Below, one piece after another: positions 9,335 through 17,862 of a stretch of DNA of 64,000 nucleotides. Every line of letters begins with the position of its first letter. Position 1 is the stretch's first letter. Made by a program: the position numbers and the translations under genes. The notes under the pieces were generated by a model. It had not been told where the DNA came from. It was given only the letters and a program-made list of their open reading frames with translations, and did no database searches. This stretch comes from OLB7 sp966250335 (GTDB lineage: Bacteria > Bacteroidota > Ignavibacteria > OLB7). The DNA lies in the NCBI GenBank assembly GCA_966250335.1, contig CBINGZ010000004.1, positions 145,963 to 209,962 on the forward strand. Direction: 5' to 3'.

Positions 9335-10078
9335 CTACTTGAGCGTATAGCTCGTCAGCGTTCGACCGTTGCCGCCGTTCAGCCCCGGCATCAGCGCGGG
9401 AACGGTGGTCATCGATCCCTTCTCGCCGGTGATCAGTCCGATCTTCGGGCTGTACCAGAGCGTGTCGGTGAGCGTGACGTTCAGCGAAAGAAGCAGGAAA
9501 ACCGATGCGTTGATGTTCATCCGGACCACGGCACGCTGGGCCGTGAGCTTCTCGGACCCGACGGTGACCTCCTCCGATCCGATCGAGGTGACCGTGCCGT
9601 TCCCCTTCACGACGGCAGTGATCGGGAGGCCGTTGTACGGGAGCGTGATCGATGTGTCGATCGGCGGGAGCGTGCCGGGCGTTCCGCTCGCCACCGGGAA
9701 GGTGATCCACCCCGGATCGTAGCTGATCGGGATCTGGTCGGCCATGTTCCCCGCCAGAGAGCTCAGGCTGCCGTAGAGCGATACATCTCCGTTGTTCTCG
9801 TACCGCAGATATGTCGTCTCACCCGTGCTTGCGACCATGCGATGAACGTTGTCCCTCCCCATGTAGTTCATCCCGGTCTCCGCCACGGTCATTGTGCTCG
9901 TCATGCGCGATCCGGGGATCTCGGCCCCCGTGGAATCGGTCATGTAGTTCTCGTACATGTAGCTGCTCCCTGTCTTCGGGACCGTGAAGCCGGGGCCCGG
10001 CGAAGCTCCGTCGTCGCTGCAGCCGGCGACGATGGTCGCCAGGGAGATGCCGAGCATGAGCACGGCGTTGCGGGTCAT
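9335..10078 (-). CDS. Predicted lipoprotein of unknown function
   Basis: 247 residues from the chosen ATG at 10078. 'MTRNAVLMLGISLATIVAGC' is a good lipoprotein signal peptide with the lipidated Cys at residue 20, followed by an acidic 'SDDG' linker. An in-frame ATG at 10093 adds five residues, and the open frame extends to 10189, but only the short start gives a proper signal peptide. The mature part is beta-rich and Thr/Ser-rich ('MYENYMTDSTG', 'LPPIDTSITLPYNGLPI'), with no motif I recognise. It is probably a periplasm- or outer-membrane-anchored protein. It is separated from the next minus-strand gene upstream by 270 bp and has its own terminator, so it is probably monocistronic. Confidence 0.7.
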   Translation of the reverse strand: MTRNAVLMLGISLATIVAGCSDDGASPGPGFTVPKTGSSYMYENYMTDSTGAEIPGSRMTSTMTVAETGMNYMGRDNVHRMVASTGETTYLRYENNGDVSLYGSLSSLAGNMADQIPISYDPGWITFPVASGTPGTLPPIDTSITLPYNGLPITAVVKGNGTVTSIGSEEVTVGSEKLTAQRAVVRMNINASVFLLLSLNVTLTDTLWYSPKIGLITGEKGSMTTVPALMPGLNGGNGRTLTSYTLK

Positions 10079-10349
10079 GGGCTGGTCGATCATAGTGCGA
10101 TATTGATAGCGGATGAGCGACGGATGGATACGCCGCGTGACGGAAGAGAGATGCGGCGGAAAGCTAATACCGCAGGCCTTTCCCGGCAATAGACTATCCG
10201 GGAACCTCCGTTCTCAAACCGCTGCCATGTGCGACCGGCACGGAACAGGCTGACTGTTGAGAGGATGACACACGAAGCGGTAAAAGTTCTCACCATGACA
10301 CCCCGATAATGCAGGCAGGGTGGAAGGATCGACGGTTCGGATGAAGGAC

Positions 10350-12974
10350 TTACCGTGTGAGCGTGATCGGCGCCGTTACTGTCTCCCCGTCGGCCTCGAG
10401 CCGGAGGAAATATCGTCCCGCAGGGAGGGCCGGATCAAGCCGGATGAAGCGCGTCCCGGCGTCGGCGGTTTCCCGGCCGAGCAGCACGATCCCGTGGCCG
10501 AGGAGGTCGGTGATGACGAGGCGGATGGGGATCGGCCGGGGAAGGCGGAGCTCGACGGCCTCGCGGCCCGGCGCGCCGGCAGCCTTCAGCACGATCCCTT
10601 CGTTCGAGAGAAAGAGACGTGGACCTCCGTCGCGACAGATTCCCGTGACGGTCAGTTCACCGACGTTCTCGTCGACGACGACCGGAGGACATCCCTGCCA
10701 CCCGATATCATGGATCACGATCGATGTCGACTCGCTGCTTCCGAGCGCGGCGACAAGGTAGAAGGCCGCCACGGTGTCGGTCGCCGGCCCGGCGATGGTG
10801 ACAAGACGATCGGCGCCCTCGGTGACGTCTCCCGTGATGCTTCCACGCTCGAACCACATCGGCGCCGCCACGCTCCGGTCGAAGCGCAGCGTGACGCTGA
10901 CGGTGTGGGGCGTACATCCATCCTCCAGGGAAGGGTTTCGCATTCCGATTGATATCGGTGTCTCCCCGCCGGGGGGAAGGGAGAGTGTCGGAAGGTCGAC
11001 GAAGATCTCGGGGAGGCGCGCGCCGCCGGTGATTGTGACCGCCGGCGAGATTCCGCTGCACCCGGCGGCATCCGTGACGACGACCGAGTAGTCCCCCGGC
11101 TCGGTCGGCATGATCTCGGCCGTCGAGTCGCCGTTGCTCCAGGCGTAGCGCGCGTAGCCGGGGGGAGCCGAGAGGAAGGGGGCTCCGCAGCGGCAGCCTC
11201 GTTCGACGACGATTCCCTGAAGCGTCCCGCGCGTGATCTCAATCGGGTCGGACGATGCGATACATCCCGTCGCTCCCGAAACGGTGACCGCGTAGGTTCC
11301 CGGCGACGTGACGCCGATCGTGCGCGTGCTCTCTCCGGTGGACCAGAGGTAGGCTGCATATCCTGCCCCGGCGTCGAGCGTCCGGACGGCGTCGCCGCAG
11401 ACCGAGAGCGGTCCGTCGGCGGTGATGAGGGGGGGCGATGTGGAGCCGACGGTAAACGTTCTGACCACGGAGTCGACGGCGCATCCGTCGGCGCGGCTCG
11501 CGAACAGTGTAATACGATATGTTCCGGAGTCGGCGTAGGTATGAGAGGGGGAGGGACCGTCGGCTCCGGTTCCGTCGCCGAAGTTCCAGGCGTACGATAT
11601 GATCGTCGGATCGGATGGAGCGACGAAATCGACGGGAACCCCGACGCAGCCCGACGACGGCTCGACGCCGAACGCCAGCGTCAGATCCTCCACACCGGCC
11701 CCCGACGAATAGCCGTACGAGGCCTGCCCGAACCCGTAGACGTACGCCGCGAGCCCTCCTTCGGAGACGATGGTGTGGTTCCCCTGGCCGATCGTCAACT
11801 GGGCGTAGGAGTAGGCGGGGTTGGAGGGAACGGGAACGAACGACCCGGCGATCGACGCGCCGTCCAGCGTCGCCTTGCCGACGGCGGCGCTCGGGGTCAG
11901 GATGTTGAGATAGTAGCGTGTCACCTGGGTCGATCGGAAGGCGTTGAACGTGATCGAACGGAGCGACTGCCGGACCGGCGTCAGCAGCATCATGAAGGGA
12001 TTGGCGTCGATGATGTTGTCGCACATCGCGCCGCGACTGTACTGTGCCACGGCGATCGGTCTGTCGGACGTGATCGCCGAGGGAGTCGTCAGTAATGTAT
12101 CGCGATATTCTCCCGCGTCCAGCGCGATCGGGGCGCCGCCGTCGATCCTCACCTGCGTGCCGTCCCGCGAGGCAAGGATGCGGAAGATGTCGCCGACCCG
12201 CGCCTTCAGCGGCACGGTGATATACTCGCTTCCCCACGCCGTGACCGGAAACATCTGCTCGAACAGGTGATTGTTCCCGGTACAGCGTCCCACGGGAGAA
12301 CTGACCGTTCCCGCGAAGAGGGCGAAGCGGCGGCAGTCGCCGACTCCGCGAACCCTGGTACCGGTCAGGTCCCCGGTGGAGGCGATCAGATAGCTCTCAC
12401 CCGCGTCGAGCGTCACGGTGAACGGGACGCCCGCCGCCCTCCCCCCGGTCGTCGGCGCGACGGGGGTGATCTCGACGGTCGTACCGTCTTCGGCGGCGAC
12501 GATCCGCATCTGACTCGGATATCTTGCCCGGTCCCCCGAAGGAGGATATGTTATTGCGATATAATCCCGCCCCAGCGACTGCGCCGGCAGCACCAGCCCC
12601 GCCTCGGTGCCGCCGCTCCTGTCGTTCAGCGCGAAGACCGCGACCGAGTCGTCGGCGGTGATCTTCACCCCGTTCCTCTCGACCGCTTCCACGGTCGTCG
12701 CGTAGGCGGCGGAAAGAGGGATCGGAATCTCCGTCGTTCCGTTCGGCGTTACCGTGAAAGGGGCCGACCATCCGGCCGACGGGACGGAGACGGTTCCGGA
12801 GGTTCCCCCCTCCGAACTGATGAAGACGCTCAACTGCGGCATCCTGCTTCCGTTGCTGTTCTGCAGGAACCCGAGCCAGAACTCCCGCCCCTTCGTCGAA
12901 TACCCCGAAGCGCCGGTTGAGGCGTAGAGGAGAAGAACGGGAAGGAGAATGACGGATCGCAGGGTGATATGCAT
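10350..12974 (-). CDS. IgGFc-binding-like/PKD protein with T9SS sorting domain
   Basis: 874 residues. After a signal peptide (about 1-24) the region to ~400 matches the IgGFc-binding N-terminal-like pattern ('GREFWLGFLQN', 'AVFALNDRSGGTEAGLVLP', 'NHLFEQMFPVTAWGSEY'). A PKD domain follows (about 435-515) with 'YAWNFGDG' and 'HTYADSGTYRITL', then two Ig-like 'WSTGEST/WSNGDST' repeats of the gliding-motility-adhesin type (about 517-640). After an all-beta stretch, a T9SS sorting domain ends 'GRYFLRLEADGETVTAPITLTR'. It is predicted to be a surface adhesin or large secreted structural protein. It is the last gene of a three-gene minus-strand run with 10 and 18 bp spacers. Confidence 0.87.
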   Translation of the reverse strand: MHITLRSVILLPVLLLYASTGASGYSTKGREFWLGFLQNSNGSRMPQLSVFISSEGGTSGTVSVPSAGWSAPFTVTPNGTTEIPIPLSAAYATTVEAVERNGVKITADDSVAVFALNDRSGGTEAGLVLPAQSLGRDYIAITYPPSGDRARYPSQMRIVAAEDGTTVEITPVAPTTGGRAAGVPFTVTLDAGESYLIASTGDLTGTRVRGVGDCRRFALFAGTVSSPVGRCTGNNHLFEQMFPVTAWGSEYITVPLKARVGDIFRILASRDGTQVRIDGGAPIALDAGEYRDTLLTTPSAITSDRPIAVAQYSRGAMCDNIIDANPFMMLLTPVRQSLRSITFNAFRSTQVTRYYLNILTPSAAVGKATLDGASIAGSFVPVPSNPAYSYAQLTIGQGNHTIVSEGGLAAYVYGFGQASYGYSSGAGVEDLTLAFGVEPSSGCVGVPVDFVAPSDPTIISYAWNFGDGTGADGPSPSHTYADSGTYRITLFASRADGCAVDSVVRTFTVGSTSPPLITADGPLSVCGDAVRTLDAGAGYAAYLWSTGESTRTIGVTSPGTYAVTVSGATGCIASSDPIEITRGTLQGIVVERGCRCGAPFLSAPPGYARYAWSNGDSTAEIMPTEPGDYSVVVTDAAGCSGISPAVTITGGARLPEIFVDLPTLSLPPGGETPISIGMRNPSLEDGCTPHTVSVTLRFDRSVAAPMWFERGSITGDVTEGADRLVTIAGPATDTVAAFYLVAALGSSESTSIVIHDIGWQGCPPVVVDENVGELTVTGICRDGGPRLFLSNEGIVLKAAGAPGREAVELRLPRPIPIRLVITDLLGHGIVLLGRETADAGTRFIRLDPALPAGRYFLRLEADGETVTAPITLTR

Positions 12975-12984
12975 TTCTCTTCTC

Positions 12985-15372
12985 CTATCGCACGATCGTG
13001 AGCGGACGGGTAAACAGATCGCTGCTCGATCTTACGGTAAGCAGATACGATCCGCCCGGCAGTCCGGAAAGATCGAGGTCGATCGATCCCTTCCCCTCGA
13101 TCTCTCTCGACAATCGAAGAACCGATGCCGAGCCGTCGACCGGGTGGAGATCGATCGTGACCTTCCCTCTAAGCCTCTCCGGAAGCCGGAGCCGGGCCTG
13201 TTGCGCCGCCGGGTTCGGAATAATCTCGATGAGATGTTCATCGACTTCCATCGCGATCGGAGCATCCGAAGTCCGGGGGATCAGCGGTTGCTCGATCGCC
13301 TGGAGAATCTCTCCCGGAGTGTTCCCGTCCCATTCGGAGACGAAGATGATCAGACGCGCCCGCATGGGATCGATCAGGCGGCTCGCATCGACCTCGATCG
13401 TTTCGGTCGTCGTTGCTCCCGGAAGGATCGTCTCCCCGGCTTCGATCGAGGGGGCGGGGAAGGTCAGAGCCCGTCCGCGCGCCTCCGGCCAGATCGCCCG
13501 TGCGGTTCCCGGCTCGTAGTAGGGTTTGCGGGTGGTGGTGTTGCCGTTCGGCAGCATATCCTTCTGAGCGGTCGGGATGCTGTCTTCGGTCACGACCGCC
13601 GTCAATCTGTATTCCCTTCCCCCGCCGGTCGGACGGGCCGTCGAGAGTGTGATGACGGCGGAGGCGGCGACCCGCTTCCGCTCCGCGTCGTACTGGAGCC
13701 CATCGCCGGAGAGGGAGAGGAGCACGGGGGATTCGATCCCGCGCGCAAGAAGCGAATCTATCGCATAGGGCCAGAAAGCGTCCGGTATCATCGCGCTCCC
13801 GAAGGGGAACCGCTGCACGGCGCCGCCGGGATAGAAGATCCCGTCACTCCCCGCCAGTATCGACATGAGCGTGTCGCCGGCCGGGAGGAGGAGCGAGTCG
13901 TTCGGATACTCGACATGATAGTTCACGATGCTGAGCCTGTCGGCTCCGTAGGTCGCGAGGAGTGTGTCGAGCATCCTGTGGCCGCGCGCCGAATATTTCT
14001 GCAGGTACGACGTGGCCGATTCTATCACCAGCCGTGTCGGCTGCGTCGCTATCGACGCCACGACGTGAAGACGGATGCGGACCGCCGCCCCCTTCAGCTC
14101 CGGATCGTTCGTCTCCACGGCGAGCGCGGTCGTGTATGCGCCCGAAGGGATCGACCCTGCCAGCACGCGCGCCTCGAAGAGCGCGGTATCGCCCGGAGAG
14201 ATCATCGCCGAGGGAGGATTCACCTCGACCCATCCTGCCGCCTCCGCCGGAACCCGGAGCGAGCAGGAGAGAGGAGCCGTCCCGTTGTTCACCAGGGCCG
14301 TCTCCACGATCCGTTCGCCGCCGGAGGCAAGCGTTATGAGATGATCGATTTCCGATATGATGTCGGCAACCGGCAGATCCTCCCCGATCGTATATCGCAG
14401 TACTCCGGCGCCGTTGTCCCCTGCTCCGATATAATAGATCGATGTCCCGTCTCCCGGCATCGACTCGGAAGCCGTCGCGTTGCGAGGGAGCGGAGAGTCG
14501 ATCGTCCATGTCTTGCCGGCAGGATCGTATCGGTACGTGCGGCGGGAGATCTCCATCCCCGATGAGAGAACGCCGCGTCCTCCCGTGACGACGAGCTCCC
14601 CCGCCGCTATTCCCGATGCCGCGTAGGCGATCGGGATCGGGAAGTCGGCGATCGGGGTCCAGGTGATGCTCTCTCCCTGGATCGTTCCGGTGTACGCTCT
14701 CGGCATGCCGGTATGCGTGCTTCCGTTCATGCCGCCGATCAGGTAGATGGCGGAGCCGACGGCCGTCACGCTCATCCCCTCGGCGGAGTAGGGGAGGTCG
14801 GACCCCTGACTCCATCGGTCCTGCGCGGCGTCGTAGATGAGCGTCGCAAAGCTCCGTGTATAGCTCGTTCCCGACTTCACCTGTCCTCCCATCAGCACGA
14901 TCCTGCCGTCGACGAAGGCGCCGAGCGGGTTGACGAGATCGAGGGGAATCGGCGCCTTCTCCTTCGACGCGCCCGTCGCCGGATCGAGTTCGGTCACCGG
15001 ACGGGTGAAGTCGAAGACCCCGCCTGTGACCCCGGAATATCCGCCGGCGATGTAGATCTTTCCTCCGATCGACGCGGCGAACCCTCCGGAGCGCGATTCG
15101 TTGAATCCCTCCAGCGGTTTCCACCCTTCCGCAATCCCCGCCTGGTCCAGCCCCAGCACGACTCCTCCGGAGATGAAGCCGTTCGCCGACATGTCGTATC
15201 CCCCGAAGACATACAACTTCCCTTCGTGATATACCTGTTCCCGGTTCATGTTCCCTTTGGGAAGGGGAGGAAGTTCCTCCCATCCCGCCAGCGCGGTCTG
15301 CGCGATCAGAAGCGTTATGGCCGTCATCGCGAATCGGAACGCGCGTCCCGGCCGAACTGTGTGGTGTCTCAT
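12985..15372 (-). CDS. Kelch-repeat protein with T9SS sorting domain
   Basis: 795 residues with a signal peptide (about 1-29). Six or so kelch-like blades lie at about 24-320 ('GKLYVFGGYDMSA', 'GKIYIAGGYSG', 'GRIVLMGGQ', 'SAIYLIGGMNGS', 'GELVVTGGRGV', 'TSIYYIGAGDNG'), followed by an Ig-like linker near 340-430. A long region without an obvious domain then includes 'GSDGIFYPGGAVQRFPFG'. The C-terminus from 'IEIIPNPAAQQ' to 'LFTRPLTIVR' is a T9SS sorting domain. It is the middle gene of the run 17736-10350 and is predicted to be secreted or surface-bound, probably protein- or glycan-binding. No enzyme motif is visible. Confidence 0.87.
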   Translation of the reverse strand: MRHHTVRPGRAFRFAMTAITLLIAQTALAGWEELPPLPKGNMNREQVYHEGKLYVFGGYDMSANGFISGGVVLGLDQAGIAEGWKPLEGFNESRSGGFAASIGGKIYIAGGYSGVTGGVFDFTRPVTELDPATGASKEKAPIPLDLVNPLGAFVDGRIVLMGGQVKSGTSYTRSFATLIYDAAQDRWSQGSDLPYSAEGMSVTAVGSAIYLIGGMNGSTHTGMPRAYTGTIQGESITWTPIADFPIPIAYAASGIAAGELVVTGGRGVLSSGMEISRRTYRYDPAGKTWTIDSPLPRNATASESMPGDGTSIYYIGAGDNGAGVLRYTIGEDLPVADIISEIDHLITLASGGERIVETALVNNGTAPLSCSLRVPAEAAGWVEVNPPSAMISPGDTALFEARVLAGSIPSGAYTTALAVETNDPELKGAAVRIRLHVVASIATQPTRLVIESATSYLQKYSARGHRMLDTLLATYGADRLSIVNYHVEYPNDSLLLPAGDTLMSILAGSDGIFYPGGAVQRFPFGSAMIPDAFWPYAIDSLLARGIESPVLLSLSGDGLQYDAERKRVAASAVITLSTARPTGGGREYRLTAVVTEDSIPTAQKDMLPNGNTTTRKPYYEPGTARAIWPEARGRALTFPAPSIEAGETILPGATTTETIEVDASRLIDPMRARLIIFVSEWDGNTPGEILQAIEQPLIPRTSDAPIAMEVDEHLIEIIPNPAAQQARLRLPERLRGKVTIDLHPVDGSASVLRLSREIEGKGSIDLDLSGLPGGSYLLTVRSSSDLFTRPLTIVR

Positions 15373-15390
15373 TCTCTTCGCCTCCGATCT

Positions 15391-17736
15391 CTATCGTGTA
15401 ATGATAATCATCCGTGTCTCGCTTTTCTCCCCGGCGGTCAGTCGCACGAAGTAGCTCCCGGAGGGGAACGCTCCGGCATTGAACCGGACCGCGTGACGGC
15501 CGGGCTCCATATCGCGATCGATCATATCGGCGACCTTCTCTCCCGTCGCCGCATGTACGCTCATCCGCACGCGCGACCGCCGGTCGAGCCGGAACTCCAG
15601 CTCGGTCTCGGTCCGTAGCGGATCGGGATGCGCCCGCAGGCCGAAGCGCGACTCCTCGGGGAGATCGTCGACGGCGGAGTGGAGATCATGGGCGGTATAT
15701 CGGATGACGGCGCCGCTTCCACCGACGAACCATCCGTGCCGCGCGTCGGGGAACGATAGATCGGGATAGGTGACGATCTCGAAGAACTGCCACGGGATCA
15801 GGATGGAAGGGTCGCTCCAGCTCTCCCCGCCGTCGGTCGAGCGCATGATCGCGCCGTTCACGTCGTCGGGAGGAAAGATCCTCAACCCTGCCGCCCAGAC
15901 GATCGAATCGACCGGCCGCGCGACATTCACGAAACCGCCGAAGGTCCACTCGGCCGCCTCCGGAGCATCCCCCTGAATCCATTCCTCACCACCGTCCCGT
16001 GTGGAGAAGACGCGGCCCCGCTCGCCGATCACGATGCCGGTCTCGCTATCGGTGAAGAGGACGGCGTTGTAGTCGTTGAGGCGGGTCGAACCGGGGTCCG
16101 GGGTATCGCCGGTGGCAACGGCGCGCCACGTTGCGCCGCCGTCGCTCGTGGCATGGAGCGATGCGCTGTCACCGGTCACCCATCCGTTCGTCTCATCGGA
16201 AAACGATACGCTGTAGAGCGTCTTCGCGCCGGCCGCGGTCAGACTCTTCCATGTCGCGCCGCCGTCCGTCGTCTTGGAGATCCCGCCGTCGACTCCCACG
16301 ACCCATCCCACACGTTCGTTGAGGAAGGTGATACCTCGTATTCCGCCGTATGTGTTCCCCTGCCCATCCTTCAGCCTCGGGAAGTCGGGGATCATGACGA
16401 CCTCCCAGTTGCTCCCGCCGTCGGTCGTCCGTACCACCCCCTCGGTGATCGCGGCCCATGCCCGCATATCGTCCAGCGCATGGAGCCGCAGAATCGCGTA
16501 CGATGTGCCGCTCGTCTGCTTCTCCCACGCGTCGCCGCCGTTCGTCGTTCTGAAGATCTCTCCCGCCTGTCCGGCGACCCATCCGCGATCGGCGGAGGTG
16601 AAGGCTACCGCCATGAGCTGCCGGTCGGTCACCCTGGGGTTGGCGGAGATCCAGGTTTTGCCGCCGTCGGTCGTGGTCAGGATCTGCCCGTTCGCTCCCG
16701 TTACGATCAATGTGTCGGGACCGAACGAAACGACGTCGGAGAGGAGCGGCCGGGTGATCTGTATCGATCCGTAGTAGAAGGGGGCCACGCCGGTATCCTG
16801 GTTGTTCCATGTGTCGGCGCCGTCGCTTGTGAAATAGATCTCGTCGTAACCGGTGAACGCCCAGCCCCGCATCGGGTCGATGAAGTGGGGCCTGGAGAGA
16901 TCGGAGGGCCTCTCCTTCCATACCTTGTCGAAGATTCCGGTCGGCTTCCGGGTCCATGTGTCGCCGCCGTCGCTCGTTCTGTAGACGGCCCCGGAGGAGA
17001 TGACGAACGCATACCCGGTCAGGCTGTCGGGAAAGGTCAGGTCGAACATCAACTGCATGGTCTGGGGGATCGGCTGCACGAAGTCGAGCGTATCCCATGT
17101 CGCGCCGAGATCTATCGTGCGAAGAACGATCGGGACCGTATCGGTGCCGTTCAGCGCGTTGATCGGAATGAACGCGCGATCCGCTCCGGCCGTCGTGACG
17201 CTTCCAAGGTTCGCGGCGGTCAGTCCGCTGATCTGTACCCATGTCGCGCCGCCGTCGGTGGTGCGGGCCACGATGCCGCCGTCGCCGACGACCCAGCCGT
17301 TGCGGGCGTTCGCGAACGCGACGGAACGGATGCCGAACGCCCCGGTTGATACCTCGTTCCACGTTATTCCACCGTCCGTGGTGCGGACAAGCCTGTCGCC
17401 GACGACTCCGGTATTGTACAGGTCGAGGATGGCCCACCCTGTCATCGGATCGGACCATGCCGCGCTCTGGGCGTAGCGGAGGGAGGCGGAGTCGAGCGGC
17501 GTCTTCGTCCAGGTCTTCCCCCTGTCGGTGCTGGTGAGGAAGTACGACTGCCCGAAGACGCGGAGCGTGGTGGAGTCGACGGCGTGGGCCGCGGCGAAGA
17601 ACTCGGTGCCGTGCCGGGGGCTTACCCATTCGAAGGTGCCGCCGTAGTCGCTCCCCTGCGATCGCAGGTCGACGTGGAGCAGCGCAAGGCCGGCAAGGAC
17701 CAGAAGCGTCGCAAGAGCATGGGACGATGTGCGCAT
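15391..17736 (-). CDS. Ycf48/BNR-repeat protein with T9SS sorting domain
   Basis: 781 residues. A signal peptide (about 1-27) precedes at least ten BNR/Asp-box-like repeats, each with a '(S/T)TDGG.TW' core ('STDRGKTW', 'TTDGGITW', 'TSDGGDTW', 'STDGGESW'). This is the pattern of the Ycf48/HCF136-like propeller family that is common in T9SS cargo. The sorting domain begins near 'LRAHPDPLRTETELEF' and ends 'SETRMIIITR'. It is the first gene of the three-gene run down to 10350. The OmpA-like gene lies 126 bp upstream in the same direction, with a hairpin between. Sialidase activity is not implied: Asp boxes alone are structural. Confidence 0.87.
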   Translation of the reverse strand: MRTSSHALATLLVLAGLALLHVDLRSQGSDYGGTFEWVSPRHGTEFFAAAHAVDSTTLRVFGQSYFLTSTDRGKTWTKTPLDSASLRYAQSAAWSDPMTGWAILDLYNTGVVGDRLVRTTDGGITWNEVSTGAFGIRSVAFANARNGWVVGDGGIVARTTDGGATWVQISGLTAANLGSVTTAGADRAFIPINALNGTDTVPIVLRTIDLGATWDTLDFVQPIPQTMQLMFDLTFPDSLTGYAFVISSGAVYRTSDGGDTWTRKPTGIFDKVWKERPSDLSRPHFIDPMRGWAFTGYDEIYFTSDGADTWNNQDTGVAPFYYGSIQITRPLLSDVVSFGPDTLIVTGANGQILTTTDGGKTWISANPRVTDRQLMAVAFTSADRGWVAGQAGEIFRTTNGGDAWEKQTSGTSYAILRLHALDDMRAWAAITEGVVRTTDGGSNWEVVMIPDFPRLKDGQGNTYGGIRGITFLNERVGWVVGVDGGISKTTDGGATWKSLTAAGAKTLYSVSFSDETNGWVTGDSASLHATSDGGATWRAVATGDTPDPGSTRLNDYNAVLFTDSETGIVIGERGRVFSTRDGGEEWIQGDAPEAAEWTFGGFVNVARPVDSIVWAAGLRIFPPDDVNGAIMRSTDGGESWSDPSILIPWQFFEIVTYPDLSFPDARHGWFVGGSGAVIRYTAHDLHSAVDDLPEESRFGLRAHPDPLRTETELEFRLDRRSRVRMSVHAATGEKVADMIDRDMEPGRHAVRFNAGAFPSGSYFVRLTAGEKSETRMIIITR

Positions 17737-17817
17737 GATTGAACCCGTTCGTGTGAAAGAGGGACTTGTATATCGTAAATCGACTATGTCTTCTTCGTTC
17801 GAGACAATAGGATATCC

Positions 17818-17838
17818 GTTCCTCTCGTGGAGAGGAAC
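17818..17838 (-). terminator. Hairpin between the OmpA-like gene and the cargo operon
   Basis: Perfect 9 bp inverted repeat GTTCCTCTC/GAGAGGAAC with a GTG loop (17818-17826 and 17830-17838) in the 126 bp spacer. No T-run follows on the minus strand, so it may be a partial terminator, attenuator or mRNA stabiliser that sets relative expression of the OmpA-like gene and the cargo operon. Confidence 0.45.
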
Positions 17839-17862
17839 CGTCGTGAAGTCCCGTGCGGGGGA

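Noticed and set aside
15391..17736. Sialidase function from Asp-box repeats
   Set aside because: Asp boxes are structural; the Arg triad and Tyr/Glu pair of sialidases are not apparent, and the Ycf48-like pattern fits better.
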